A stretch of 64,000 nucleotides of DNA, from the NCBI GenBank assembly GCA_965267185.1, contig OZ253937.1, forward strand, positions 744,001 through 808,000. The letters run 5' to 3'. Shown here one piece after another: positions 8,209-17,950 of this stretch. Position 1 is the first letter of the stretch; each line of letters starts with the position of its first letter. Both the position numbers and the translations under genes were made by a program. This DNA comes from G965267185 sp965267185. GTDB taxonomy: Bacteria > Pseudomonadota > Alphaproteobacteria > UBA6615. The notes beneath the pieces are model-generated. The model was given only the letters and a program-made list of their open reading frames with translations, was not told where the DNA came from and made no database searches.

Positions 8209-8538
8209 ATGTTGAGTTTCATACATTTATTGAATCTGGTTCTACTACTAAGCCTGCTTATATGGCCGTTACTCTTTCTTTTAAGCGCTCGCCTCGTATT
8301 CCCAGGTGATTTGGAAATTTCCGTACTTGGACAAATCTGGGGCCTGTCGATTTGGTTTTACCCGGTGCCCGTGTTGGTTGGCGGCATAGGCATATGGGTA
8401 AATAGAAAGACCACGGATGCGTGGGTACTTTCGCGATTTCTGATGATTAGCCTTATCGGTCCGTTATCCGTAGTAACCTTATTCGCTCTGGCAATGTTCG
8501 AGGAGCGGTTAATCGAAGCTTGGCTGATGCGGATCTAA
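8209..8538 (+). CDS. hypothetical membrane protein
   Basis: A 109-residue protein with three or four hydrophobic segments: residues about 4-28 (rich in Leu), 38-64 and 76-98. It is predicted to lie in the inner membrane. No family was recognised. The coding sequence is more AT-rich than the surrounding genes and starts with ATG without a strong Shine-Dalgarno sequence, so the start is uncertain. It lies 31 bp upstream of the following small gene in the same direction. Confidence 0.55.
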   Translation: MLSFIHLLNLVLLLSLLIWPLLFLLSARLVFPGDLEISVLGQIWGLSIWFYPVPVLVGGIGIWVNRKTTDAWVLSRFLMISLIGPLSVVTLFALAMFEERLIEAWLMRI

Positions 8539-8569
8539 CGAATGACCTCGGAATCTGCAGGTAAACACG

Positions 8570-8887
8570 ATGGGTGACATGGTGATTGTGGCTTACCGGC
8601 CCAAATCTGGATGCGACGAAGAACTGCTCAACCTGGTCTGCGACCATGTACCTTTGTTGCGTCGCCTGGGCTTGGCAACGGACCGCCAATCCCATGCCAT
8701 GAAGGCGAAAGACGGTACTATCGTCGAAATCTTCGAGTGGGCCGACGGCGCCATCGGGAAAGCGCACCAGGACCCGCAAGTGCAGGAACTTTGGGCGCAA
8801 TTCGAAAAGGTGTGCGACTACGTGCCGCTTAAAGATTTACCCGAAGCCGCGGACATGTTCGCCGAGTTCACGCCGATTGAGTTTTAA
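8570..8887 (+). CDS. hypothetical protein, ABM-like fold
   Basis: A 105-residue soluble protein. The N-terminal strand (MVIVAYRPKSGCDEEL), the helix that follows, and the later IVEIFEWADGAIGKAHQDPQV segment resemble the small dimeric alpha/beta-barrel (antibiotic biosynthesis monooxygenase-like) proteins, but the match is only by eye. AGGT lies upstream of ATG 8570; an in-frame ATG at 8579 is also possible. Its stop codon lies one base from the stop of the convergent pentapeptide gene. No function is assigned. Confidence 0.65.
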   Translation: MGDMVIVAYRPKSGCDEELLNLVCDHVPLLRRLGLATDRQSHAMKAKDGTIVEIFEWADGAIGKAHQDPQVQELWAQFEKVCDYVPLKDLPEAADMFAEFTPIEF

Positions 8888-8888
8888 T

Positions 8889-10469
8889 TCAGCCGATTTT
8901 GAATAGGTTCCGGATCGCAAGCAGAATTAGGAATATCAGTATTACGCTAATGAGCGAGTGAACCACGGACAGCCCGCTGATTATGCTCGGTACTCCCGTT
9001 GGAAATAAATCAGCCAGAAGTAAGCGTCGGTTTCCTCCAAGTGTCCCTAATATTGGCAGGACGTTACCGAGTGAAAGCTCAACTAGTTGGCTATCCCAAA
9101 AACCACGCAGACCATCGTTTATCGTCGCGTTGAACGCCCTTAGCGTAAGAGCATGGAAGCTGAAGAACGCCACGATAAGCCAAGCAAACGGCCTAACAAT
9201 GCTGAGGCCGTAGTTCGATAAGATACCAAAGAGGAACAACGCTAGCGTCTGAACCGACGCGACAGCGGGGTTCCATCTAAATAACGGTCCCCGTTCAAGC
9301 CGTCGTTCGACTATGAACAGTCGGCGCTCGACGTCATGGGCTTTGCTCTCCTCCATCAATCTTCGAAGCAGACGTACCCGTGAGGCTATTTCACTGTCGC
9401 CTGTCCACTCGTACTTCAAATGCCAAGGAACAAACCAGACGTCCAACAGGTCAATATGGCGGACGCCGATGCCGGTTGGATCGATGTTCTCTGCTCCACG
9501 AACATTCGTGAAAATCGGAGGCGTAGCGAAATCAGCGGTTCGAAAGTTGGCCGCTGCTTTGAACGTTCTATCGGAAAAATCGGCCGCCCCAGCAAATCGG
9601 CATCCTGCGAAAGAAATACTCTGAAAAACGTTAGGAGCGATGTGTCGCGTCCGCTCGGCAAGCCAGATCGCGCGCTTTTCGATGTTGAACTTTAGTGCGG
9701 TCGTTTCCAGAAACTCACTATAAAATTCTTGCGATCGACCGTTGAAATTACTGATCCCTCGAAATCTTGCACCATCGAATCGAACGCCGCCGGTAAATAT
9801 AGTACCATCGAATAGTGCCTCATGCCCGAAGTCTGCGCCTCCAAACAATGCGGCTTCCTTAAGTATCGCTCCTGCGAACGTCGGTCGAAAACCGAACCTC
9901 GCGCCCTCGAATGTTGTTAGGAAACCGAAGTTCGCACATTCGAATGCTGCCTTGTCGCCGAATGTTGCACTTTGGAACCATGCCCCGTTGTGAAATGTCG
10001 CCCCATTAAACAAGGCTTCGTCGGAGAATGAAGTCTCATTAAACTGAGCACTTCCACCGAATGTTGCTCCGTTGAATATCGCTCTTTTGCCAAATGTTGC
10101 ACCTATGAAAATGTTCTCGTCGCCAAATTGCGCACCTTCAAATCTGGCAGATTTCCCAAAAACTGCGTCCGTAAAGTCGACTCGTTTGGCGAATATCGTG
10201 CGGCCGAAATTTGCATTATCTCCGAAGTTCATACCTGAAAATTCAGGTGAACCAATGTTAGTAAAATTAATGTCAGAAAAATCGACTGGCGAGTCGTGCG
10301 GTGGGAGGGCGTCCAGGCCGAGTTTAGCAGCTAGATTCCCAGCCTCTATTTCTCTTAGCTCACCGGCACGCCAAATATTCCAGACATCTTTGCCTTGCAA
10401 GGCAAGGCGTCGAAATACCTCCGGTGGCGCAAGCGATTTCAAAGTACCGCGTGTGAAATTTTCTTCCAT
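8889..10469 (-). CDS. pentapeptide-repeat protein with C-terminal membrane domain
   Basis: A 526-residue protein. Residues about 60-330 contain many five-residue repeats with F or A at fixed positions (for example AIFNGATFGGSAQFNETSF), expected to fold as a right-handed quadrilateral beta-helix. A short linker leads to residues about 400-525, which hold three to four hydrophobic helices, so the protein is likely anchored in the inner membrane with the helix on the cytoplasmic side. Some pentapeptide proteins mimic DNA or act in effector/defence systems, but most have no known role. The gene is AT-rich relative to its neighbours, which suggests transfer. ATG 10469 has no strong ribosome site. 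Confidence 0.8.
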   Translation of the reverse strand: MEENFTRGTLKSLAPPEVFRRLALQGKDVWNIWRAGELREIEAGNLAAKLGLDALPPHDSPVDFSDINFTNIGSPEFSGMNFGDNANFGRTIFAKRVDFTDAVFGKSARFEGAQFGDENIFIGATFGKRAIFNGATFGGSAQFNETSFSDEALFNGATFHNGAWFQSATFGDKAAFECANFGFLTTFEGARFGFRPTFAGAILKEAALFGGADFGHEALFDGTIFTGGVRFDGARFRGISNFNGRSQEFYSEFLETTALKFNIEKRAIWLAERTRHIAPNVFQSISFAGCRFAGAADFSDRTFKAAANFRTADFATPPIFTNVRGAENIDPTGIGVRHIDLLDVWFVPWHLKYEWTGDSEIASRVRLLRRLMEESKAHDVERRLFIVERRLERGPLFRWNPAVASVQTLALFLFGILSNYGLSIVRPFAWLIVAFFSFHALTLRAFNATINDGLRGFWDSQLVELSLGNVLPILGTLGGNRRLLLADLFPTGVPSIISGLSVVHSLISVILIFLILLAIRNLFKIG

Positions 10470-10537
10470 ACAAAGAGTATGGCGGCTCTAATGTCAGGTA
10501 GACAATAGTTACGGGAACACACTCAGCGAGTGTTCGC

Positions 10538-11218
10538 TCACCCCTGCCTGAGCACCTCGGTGATCTGCGCCATGATGGAGATGGCGATTTCGGCGGGGCT
10601 TTTGGCGCCGATGGCAAGCCCGATGGGGGCGTGGATGCGGCCGATCTCGGCCTCGGTGAGGCCGGCTTCGGTGAGCCGTTCGACCCGGCCGGCATGGGTC
10701 CGTTTGCTGCCCAGCGAGCCGATATAGAAGGCAGGCGAGCGCAGGGCGACGTGCAGCGCCGGATCGTCCAGCTTGGGATCGTGGGTGAGGGTGACCACCG
10801 CGGTGCGGTTGTCGATGGCGAGCGCGGTGAGCGCGTCGTCGGGCCAGTCTTCGCTCAGCTCCACGCCGGGAAAGCGGTCGCCGGTGGCGAACGCGCCGCG
10901 CGGATCGACGATGACCACGGCGAAGCCGGAGGTCTGGGCGATCTCGACCAAGGGCTGGGCGATGTGGACCGCGCCGACGATGATCAGGCGCTTGGGCGGG
11001 TTGAACACCTGAATGAAGTGCTCGCCCACGCGGCGCGAGCGGTCGTCGACGAACCCCTGGCGGGCGGCCTCGACCACCTCGTCGGAGAGTTCGAGCGTGC
11101 CGCCGACCTCGTCGGGGTAGACCAGCGCCTGCGCGCCGCTCGCCAGTTCCGAGACCAGCGCCACGGGCCGTTTGTTTGCCCGCGCCTCTAAGACCGCGTT
11201 GAGGGTGTCTTGCTGCAT
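10538..11218 (-). CDS. XdhC/CoxF-family MoCo maturation factor (Rossmann part)
   Basis: A 226-residue member of the XdhC family. The first 80 residues are a reduced N-terminal domain. From about residue 85 a Rossmann domain follows, with RLIIVGAVHIAQPLVEIA, then VVTLTHDPKLDDPAL and FYIGSLGSKRTHAGR. XdhC proteins bind molybdenum cofactor, help sulfurate it and hand it to xanthine-oxidase-family enzymes, so it should serve the CoxSLM-type hydroxylase. It is the last gene of the minus-strand cox cluster, 6 bp after the stop of the preceding XdhC-type gene. The classic C-terminal nucleotide motif GAGHV is altered to GAVHI here. Confidence 0.85.
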   Translation of the reverse strand: MQQDTLNAVLEARANKRPVALVSELASGAQALVYPDEVGGTLELSDEVVEAARQGFVDDRSRRVGEHFIQVFNPPKRLIIVGAVHIAQPLVEIAQTSGFAVVIVDPRGAFATGDRFPGVELSEDWPDDALTALAIDNRTAVVTLTHDPKLDDPALHVALRSPAFYIGSLGSKRTHAGRVERLTEAGLTEAEIGRIHAPIGLAIGAKSPAEIAISIMAQITEVLRQG

Positions 11219-11224
11219 GGCGGC

Positions 11225-11572
11225 CTAGTCTAAACGTTCCACATAGACTTCGACTTTGCCGCCGCAGGCGAGGCCGACTTCCCAGGCCATTTCGTCGCTA
11301 ACGCCGAAATCGAGCAGGCGCGGCTTGCCGTCTTCCATCACTTCCTTGGCGTCGTGGACGACGGCGCCTTCGATGCAGCCGCCCGAGACCGAGCCGATCA
11401 TGTTGCCGTCGCCGTCGACGGCGAGCTGGCTGCCCACGGGGCGGGGCGACGAGCCCCAGGTGCTCACCACCGTGGCGATGGCGACGTCCTTGCCTTCCTT
11501 GCGCCACGCGGCGGCTTTTTCCAGAACATCGTCATGGTCGAAGGTTTCCAGTCTTGGGGTCGTGTCGTTCAT
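11225..11572 (-). CDS. XdhC/CoxI-family N-terminal domain protein
   Basis: A 115-residue protein consisting only of the XdhC_CoxI N-terminal domain: IATVVSTWGSSPRPVGSQLAV, then GSVSGGCIEGAVV with a conserved Cys, and GLACGGKVEVYVE with a second conserved Cys. In the family these Cys-containing loops bind molybdenum cofactor. Its start overlaps the end of coxE by 4 bp (ATGA), so the two are translationally coupled, and the Rossmann-type XdhC gene follows 6 bp later. The usual one-gene XdhC is thus divided between two genes in this operon. Confidence 0.87.
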   Translation of the reverse strand: MNDTTPRLETFDHDDVLEKAAAWRKEGKDVAIATVVSTWGSSPRPVGSQLAVDGDGNMIGSVSGGCIEGAVVHDAKEVMEDGKPRLLDFGVSDEMAWEVGLACGGKVEVYVERLD

Positions 11573-12870
11573 GCGGCGGCCTCCAGCATGCGGCGGATCG
11601 TGGTATCGTCGGCGGACGGGCGGCTGAGCGCGTCGGCCAGTTGTTGCAGGCTTTGCAAATTGTGCACCGAGCGGAAATCGTCGACATGGGGCAGTAACGC
11701 CCGCGCCCCCAGCGATTTCGGCTCGTAACGGTCATAACGTAAGAGCGGGTTCAGCCAGATCAAGCGCCGGCACGACTTGTGGAGCCGTTCGATTTCGGCC
11801 TCGAGGCCGTCGGCGGCATCGCGGTCGAGCCCGTCGGTGATCAGCAGCACCACGGCGCCCTGGCTCAAGGTGCGGCGCGACCAGTTCACGTTGAAATCGT
11901 GCAGGCTGTGGCCGATCCGGGTACCGCCCGACCAGTCGTCGACGGCGTCGGCGCAGCGGTCGAGCGCCTCATCGACATCCTTGTAGCGCAGATAGCGGGT
12001 GACGTTGGTGAGCCGCGTGCCGAACAGGAAGGTGTGCACCCGGTCGCGGTCGTTGGTGACCGCATGCAAAAAGTGCAGGATCATGCGCGAATAGCGGCTC
12101 ATGGAGCCGGAAATGTCGCACAGAACCACCAGCGGCGGATGACGGCGGCGGCGCTTGCGGTATTGCAGCGGAATCGAGGCGCCGCCCGAGCGCAGGGCGG
12201 AGCGCAGCGTGGCGCGCATGTCGATGCGCGCGCCCGCCGGATCGCGGCGGAAGCGGCGGGTCGGCACTTCCATGATCGGCAGGCGCATGCGGGCAATCGC
12301 CCGTTTGGCCTGATCGAGTTCCTCGGACGACATTTTCTCGAAGTCCATATCCTGGAGAACTTCGCGTGCCGACCAGGTCATTACCGCGTCGACGGTCACT
12401 TCGGGCTCGTCCTCGTCGCCGTCGCCATCGTTGCCCGCGTCGGGCTGATCGGCCTTGAGCGCCTCGGCGAGCCGCCGGTTGATCTCTTCGGTCTCCGGCG
12501 GCGGGGTTTCCTGGTCGACGAAGGAGGGCAAGACCAGGGCGGTCATGCGCTCGAGCAATTGCGGGTTGCGCCAGAAGATGTGGAAGGCTTGGTCGAAGAT
12601 TTCCCGCTGGTCGCGCCGGTTCACGAACACCGCGTGCAGCGTCCAGTAGAAATCGTCGCGGTTGCCCAGGCCCACCGTCTCGACCGCGCGCAGCGCATCC
12701 AGCACCTTGCCGGGGCCGACCGGCAGGCCGGCGGCGCGCAACACGCGGGCGAAATGCATGATATTGGCGGCGATCTTGCCGTCGCCACCTGACTTGTCGC
12801 TCACTTCCGGCAGGGCCGCTTGCGCCGCGAGCGCGAGGCGGCCTTCATCAGGGATGGATTTCTGCGACAT
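11569..12870 (-). CDS. coxE: CoxE-type VWA domain protein
   Basis: A 433-residue protein with a C-terminal von Willebrand factor A domain. The MIDAS motif is DISGSMS (in VVLCDISGSMSRYSRM), with the later LLITDGLDRD segment. The N-terminal half is helical, and about residues 150-165 are an acidic stretch. In Oligotropha-type cox clusters CoxE works with the MoxR ATPase CoxD to mature the molybdenum/metal centre of the large subunit. It follows coxD by 5 bp on the same strand and overlaps the next gene by 4 bp. The protein lacks a signal peptide and is likely cytoplasmic. Confidence 0.9.
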   Translation of the reverse strand: MSQKSIPDEGRLALAAQAALPEVSDKSGGDGKIAANIMHFARVLRAAGLPVGPGKVLDALRAVETVGLGNRDDFYWTLHAVFVNRRDQREIFDQAFHIFWRNPQLLERMTALVLPSFVDQETPPPETEEINRRLAEALKADQPDAGNDGDGDEDEPEVTVDAVMTWSAREVLQDMDFEKMSSEELDQAKRAIARMRLPIMEVPTRRFRRDPAGARIDMRATLRSALRSGGASIPLQYRKRRRRHPPLVVLCDISGSMSRYSRMILHFLHAVTNDRDRVHTFLFGTRLTNVTRYLRYKDVDEALDRCADAVDDWSGGTRIGHSLHDFNVNWSRRTLSQGAVVLLITDGLDRDAADGLEAEIERLHKSCRRLIWLNPLLRYDRYEPKSLGARALLPHVDDFRSVHNLQSLQQLADALSRPSADDTTIRRMLEAAA

Positions 12871-12875
12871 CTGGG

Positions 12876-13802
12876 TCAGCCGGCCGCGCGTTGCGCCGCC
12901 GCGACCTCGTTCTTGATCTGGTCGAGGATTTGCGCCGCTTCGCTACCGCGGATCTGGGCGATATCGTCCTGATATTTCAGCAGCACGCCGAGGGTGTCGT
13001 CGATGGCTTCCGGCGTGAGCTCGATCACGTCGAGCTGGTTGAGCGCCGACGCCCAGTCGATGGTCTCGGCGATGCCCGGCAGCTTGAACAGGTCCATCTC
13101 GCGCAGCTTCTGCACGAACTCCACCACCTGGCGGCTCAGCTTGGCGTCGACCTGGGGCGCCTTGAGCTTGAGGATCGCCATCTCGCGGTCGGCGTCGGGG
13201 TAATCGACCCAATAGTAGAAACAGCGCCGTTTGAGGGCGTCGTGGATTTCGCGCGTGCGGTTCGAGGTGATCACCACGATGGGCGGCTTTTCGGCGTGGA
13301 CGGTGCCGATCTCCGGTATAGTGATCTGGAAGTCGGACAGCACTTCCAAGAGATAGGCTTCGAACGGCTCGTCGGTGCGGTCGAGCTCGTCGATCAGCAG
13401 CACCGGCGGGCCGTCGAGCGCCGGTTCCAGGGCCTGGAGGAGGGGGCGCTTGATCAAGAACCGGTCGGAGAAAATATCGTTGCCGAGCTGGTCGCGGTCC
13501 TCGATGCCTTCCGCCTCGGACATGCGGATTTCGATCATCTGGGCGGCGTAGTTCCACTCATAGACCGCTGAGGCGACGTCGAGGCCCTCGTAACACTGCA
13601 GGCGCACCAATTTGCGGCCGAGCGCATCGGCCAGCACCTTGGCGATCTCGGTCTTGCCGACCCCAGCCTCGCCTTCGAGAAACAGCGGCCGGTTGAGGTG
13701 CAACGCCAGGTGGACCGCCGTCGCCAGGCTGCGGTCGGCGATGTAGCTGCCCTTGGCCAGCAGTTCGACGGTGGACTCGACGTTATCGGGAATATTGGTC
13801 AA
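12876..13802 (-). CDS. coxD: MoxR-family AAA+ ATPase (CoxD-type)
   Basis: A 308-residue AAA+ ATPase. Walker A is GEAGVGKTE (about residues 41-49), Walker B is VLLIDELDR, and the sensor segment is VVITSNRTREI. The family partners VWA proteins; CoxD is a chaperone that unfolds or remodels apo CO-dehydrogenase-like large subunits during active-site assembly. coxE follows immediately. Upstream, 314 bp separate it from coxM. That gap holds hairpin repeat B (13967-14095) and otherwise no credible gene, so coxD may be read through from coxM or have its own promoter. Confidence 0.9.
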   Translation of the reverse strand: MTNIPDNVESTVELLAKGSYIADRSLATAVHLALHLNRPLFLEGEAGVGKTEIAKVLADALGRKLVRLQCYEGLDVASAVYEWNYAAQMIEIRMSEAEGIEDRDQLGNDIFSDRFLIKRPLLQALEPALDGPPVLLIDELDRTDEPFEAYLLEVLSDFQITIPEIGTVHAEKPPIVVITSNRTREIHDALKRRCFYYWVDYPDADREMAILKLKAPQVDAKLSRQVVEFVQKLREMDLFKLPGIAETIDWASALNQLDVIELTPEAIDDTLGVLLKYQDDIAQIRGSEAAQILDQIKNEVAAAQRAAG

Positions 13803-13966
13803 CGTTCGCTCGCGATGTTGGAGGTCTGCAAAACGGCACTGAAATAGTGATCGGTGCGCGGAGTCTCCCGCCCACCATGCCGGTAGTTAACGCGCTGGAG
13901 CCGGATACCGCGTTGATATAGCTCACTGACCCACTTTGGCCAAGGGAGCCACAAAGACGAGATGGA

Positions 13967-14095
13967 AAGCCCCTCTCCCATGGGGAGAGGGGTTGGGGTG
14001 AGGGGGTAAGATGTATCCAGGATATCCTCTAACCGTCCCTAAACCCTCACCCGGCTCGCTAGCGCTTGCCACCCTCTCCCTTAGGGAGAGGGTTA
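13967..14095 (+). repeat. double-hairpin intergenic repeat, copy B (inside cox cluster)
   Basis: A 129-bp copy nearly identical to copy A, in the same plus-strand orientation, lying between coxM and coxD. Both hairpins and the middle (CAGGATATCC, CCGTCCCTAAACC) are intact. It begins 165 bp upstream of the coxD start (in minus-strand terms it precedes coxD) and lies 21 bp past the coxM stop. A stem here could stabilise the coxGSLM message or reduce read-through to the maturation genes. Confidence 0.85.
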
Positions 14096-14116
14096 AGCGA
14101 GCTTTTCGGAATGATA

Positions 14117-14911
<795 letters not shown>

Positions 14912-14952
14912 TTTGTTCCTCCCTGCAGAACGGCGGTGGCGCCGAACCTAAC

Positions 14953-17313
14953 TTAAGCGTTCTGAATGGCCTGCCACACCTTGACCGGCGTGGCGGGCAT
15001 GGAAATATCGTCGACCCCCAAGGGGGCGAGCGCGTCGAGAACCGCGTTGATCACCGCCGGCGGCGAGCCGATGGCGCCCACTTCGCCGACACCCTTGACC
15101 TCGAGCGGGTTGGAGGCGCCCATGACGCCCTCGGTGCCCACATTGTAGCTGGGCAGATCGTCGGCCCGCGGCATGGTGTAATCCATATACGAGCCGGTCA
15201 GCAGTTGGCCGTCGCCGTCATACACGCAGCCTTCGAGCAGCGCTTGGCCGATGCCTTGGGTCACGCCGCCATGGACCTGACCCTCGACGATCATCGGGTT
15301 GATTACCCGGCCGACATCGTCGACCGCGGTGAAGTTGGCGATATCGACGATGCCGGTGTCGGGGTCGACCTCGACTTCGCAGATATGGCAACCCGCCGGG
15401 AAACTAAAGTTCAAGGGATCGTAGAAGGCATTCTCGTCGAGACCCGGCTCGATTTCCTCGATCGGGTAGTTGTGCGGCACGTAGGCCGCCAACGCGACTT
15501 CGCCGAACGCCATCTCGCGGTCGGTGCCCGACACGGTGAACTTGCCGTCCTTGAACTCGATATCGGCCTCCGAGGCCTCGAGGATGTGCGCGGCGATCTT
15601 CTTGGCCTTGTCGATCACCTTGTTGCAGGCCTTGAGCAGCGCCGACCCGCCGACCGCAATCGAGCGCGAGCCATAGGTGCCCATGCCGAATTGCACTTCG
15701 CCGGTATCGCCGTGGCTGATCTCGATCTGGTCGACCGGAATGCCGAAGCTCTCCGACACCACTTGGGCGAAGGTCGTCTCATGGCCCTGGCCGTGGCTGT
15801 GGGTGCCGGTATAGACCGTGACTGAACCGGTGGGATGCACCCGCACTTGCGCGGACTCGTAAAGTCCGGCGCGGGCGCCCAGCGCCCCGGCGACCGCCGA
15901 CGGCGCGATGCCGCAGGCTTCGATATAGGTCGAAACGCCGATACCGCGCCGTTTGCCGTTGCTCTCCGATTCCGCCTGCCGGGCCGCGAAGCCGTCATAG
16001 TCCGCCGCCTTGAGGGCGCTTTCGAACGCCGCCGGGTAGTTGCCGACGTCGTACTGCAAAGCGACCGGGGTCTGATACGGGAACTGATCGGCCTGGATCA
16101 TATTCTTTTGGCGAATCTCGACCGGATCGATGCCGGTTTCGCGCGCCGCCTTGCTCACCAAACGCTCGAGCAGATAGGTGCACTCGGGCCGCCCGGCGCC
16201 GCGATAGGCATCGACGGGAACGGTGTTGGTAAACACGGTCTTCACTTCGCAATAGATCGCCGGGGTGGTGTAAACGCCGGCCAGCAGCGTGCCGTACAAA
16301 TAGGTCGGCACGCTCGATCCGAAGGTTGACAGGTAGGCGCCGATATTGGCCTTGGTGGCGACGCGCAGGCCCAGGAACTTGCCGTCGCTGGACAGCGCCA
16401 GCTCGGCATGGGTCTCATGGTCGCGGCCATGGGCGTCGGTCATGAAGGATTCCGAGCGCTCGGCGACCCACTTGATCGGCCGCTGCGGCACCTTGGCCGA
16501 GGCCCAGGTGATGATCGCTTCTTCGGCGTAGTGGAAAATCTTCGAGCCGAAGCCGCCGCCGACATCGGGGGCGACGATGCGCAGTTTGTGCTCGGGGATT
16601 TGCAGTACGAACGCGCCCATCAACAGCCGGATGACATGCGGGTTTTGCGTCGTCGTGTGGAGCGTATATTGCCCGGTCGACGGGTCGTGATGCCCGATCG
16701 CCGCGCGCGGCTCCATGGCATTGGGGATGAGCCGGTTGTTGACCACGTCGATCGAGACGACGTGGTCGGCATCGTTGAATGCCGCTTCGGTCGCGTCCTT
16801 GTCGCCCAACTCCCAATCGAAGCACATATTGTTGGGCACGTCGTCGTGGACCAGAGCATCGCCGGCGAGCGCTGAGTCCATGTCGACGGCCGCCGGCAAT
16901 ACGGCGTAATCGACCGCGATCAGCTCGGCGGCATCGCGCGCCTGTTCTTTGGTCTCGGCGATAACGACGGCGACTTGATCGCCGACATAACGCACTTTTT
17001 CGACCGCGAGCGGCGGATGGGGCGGCTCGTGCATCGGCGAGCCGTCCTTGCTGTGAATTTGCCAGCCGCAGGGCAGGCCGCCCACTTCGTCGGCCGCCAT
17101 GTCGGCGCCGGTGAAGACTGCAACGACGCCGGGAGCCTGGGCCGCTGCGTTGGTATCCACGCTGTTGATCCGGGCGTGGGCGTGCGGCGAGCGCAACATC
17201 CAGGCGTAAAGCTGGCCCGGTTGGTTGATATCGTCGGTGTAGCGGCCGCGTCCGGTCAGGAAGCGTTTATCTTCGACCCGTTTGACGGAGGCGCCAATGC
17301 CGGTCTCGCTCAT
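14953..17313 (-). CDS. coxL: form II CO-dehydrogenase-like molybdenum hydroxylase large subunit
   Basis: A 786-residue xanthine-oxidase-family large subunit that binds Mo-MCD. Key phrases are VGGGFGSK (251-258), AYRGAGR (369-375) and GVGEVGAI (741-748), whose E744 is the conserved catalytic base. True (form I) aerobic CO dehydrogenases have AYXCSFR with the Cys that carries copper; that Cys is missing here, so CO oxidation is doubtful. The substrate is unknown and may be an N-heteroaromatic or another small compound. The start at 17313 (MSETGIGASVKRVED) is preferred to an in-frame start at 17346 because it follows the coxS stop by 4 bp and matches the family. Confidence 0.92.
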   Translation of the reverse strand: MSETGIGASVKRVEDKRFLTGRGRYTDDINQPGQLYAWMLRSPHAHARINSVDTNAAAQAPGVVAVFTGADMAADEVGGLPCGWQIHSKDGSPMHEPPHPPLAVEKVRYVGDQVAVVIAETKEQARDAAELIAVDYAVLPAAVDMDSALAGDALVHDDVPNNMCFDWELGDKDATEAAFNDADHVVSIDVVNNRLIPNAMEPRAAIGHHDPSTGQYTLHTTTQNPHVIRLLMGAFVLQIPEHKLRIVAPDVGGGFGSKIFHYAEEAIITWASAKVPQRPIKWVAERSESFMTDAHGRDHETHAELALSSDGKFLGLRVATKANIGAYLSTFGSSVPTYLYGTLLAGVYTTPAIYCEVKTVFTNTVPVDAYRGAGRPECTYLLERLVSKAARETGIDPVEIRQKNMIQADQFPYQTPVALQYDVGNYPAAFESALKAADYDGFAARQAESESNGKRRGIGVSTYIEACGIAPSAVAGALGARAGLYESAQVRVHPTGSVTVYTGTHSHGQGHETTFAQVVSESFGIPVDQIEISHGDTGEVQFGMGTYGSRSIAVGGSALLKACNKVIDKAKKIAAHILEASEADIEFKDGKFTVSGTDREMAFGEVALAAYVPHNYPIEEIEPGLDENAFYDPLNFSFPAGCHICEVEVDPDTGIVDIANFTAVDDVGRVINPMIVEGQVHGGVTQGIGQALLEGCVYDGDGQLLTGSYMDYTMPRADDLPSYNVGTEGVMGASNPLEVKGVGEVGAIGSPPAVINAVLDALAPLGVDDISMPATPVKVWQAIQNA

Positions 17314-17317
17314 GGTC

Positions 17318-17785
17318 CTATCCCTGCATGGATTTTGCGCCGGCAAGGATGGACTTAACGATGTTGTGGTAGCCGGTGCAGCGGCAGAGGTTGCCCTCGA
17401 GCCATTCGCGCACGTCCTGCTCGCTTGGATCAGCGTTGGTGCGCACCAAATCGACAGCGCTCATCACCATGCCCGGTGTGCAGAAGCCGCACTGCAGGCC
17501 ATGGTTCTCGCGAAACGCCTCTTGCATCGGGTGCAAGGTGTCGCCGTTTGCAAGGCCTTCGATGGTCGCCACCTCGGCGCCTTCGGCTTGCATCGCCAGC
17601 ATGGTGCACGACTTCGCCGACTCACCGTTGACGTGGACGACGCAAGCGCCGCACTGGCTGGTGTCGCACCCCACATGGGTTCCGGTTAGTCCGAGATGTT
17701 CGCGTAGATATTGAACGAGCAAGGTCCGCGGTTCGACATCGGCCGACACGGACTTTCCGTTCACCGTCATGGACACGGTGGGCAT
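17318..17785 (-). CDS. coxS: molybdenum hydroxylase 2Fe-2S small subunit (CoxS-type)
   Basis: A 155-residue electron-transfer subunit with two iron-sulfur clusters. The N-terminal ferredoxin-like domain has GCDTSQCGACVVHVNG and a further Cys in SAKSC. The C-terminal helical domain has CGFCTPGMVMS and LCRCTGY. It receives electrons from the molybdenum site in CoxL and passes them to the FAD of CoxM. CTCTCC on the plus strand (GGAGAG in the transcript) precedes the ATG at 17785, which fixes this start over an upstream one at 17821. The gene is the first of the SLM trio. Confidence 0.93.
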   Translation of the reverse strand: MPTVSMTVNGKSVSADVEPRTLLVQYLREHLGLTGTHVGCDTSQCGACVVHVNGESAKSCTMLAMQAEGAEVATIEGLANGDTLHPMQEAFRENHGLQCGFCTPGMVMSAVDLVRTNADPSEQDVREWLEGNLCRCTGYHNIVKSILAGAKSMQG

Positions 17786-17950
17786 GGCTCTCCTCCCTCT
17801 AGTCGGGTTGCCCCGCAACAACAGAATACGCCGGCGTTTATTTATGCGCCGGTGCGTTTGATTACCGTAACGAAAGTTTCTTCCCGACAGCCCTTTAGGT
17901 CAAGCTATCAATACGAATTTGCCGTCGGAAATTAGTTCGACGAAGTGTCA

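Noticed and set aside
13799..13981. 60-codon frame between coxM and coxD
   Set aside because: It ends in repeat B, has no domain and no ribosome site; probably chance.
16189..16209. Form I CO dehydrogenase call for CoxL
   Set aside because: The active-site motif reads AYRGAGR, not the Cys-containing AYXCSFR, so genuine CO dehydrogenase is not supported.
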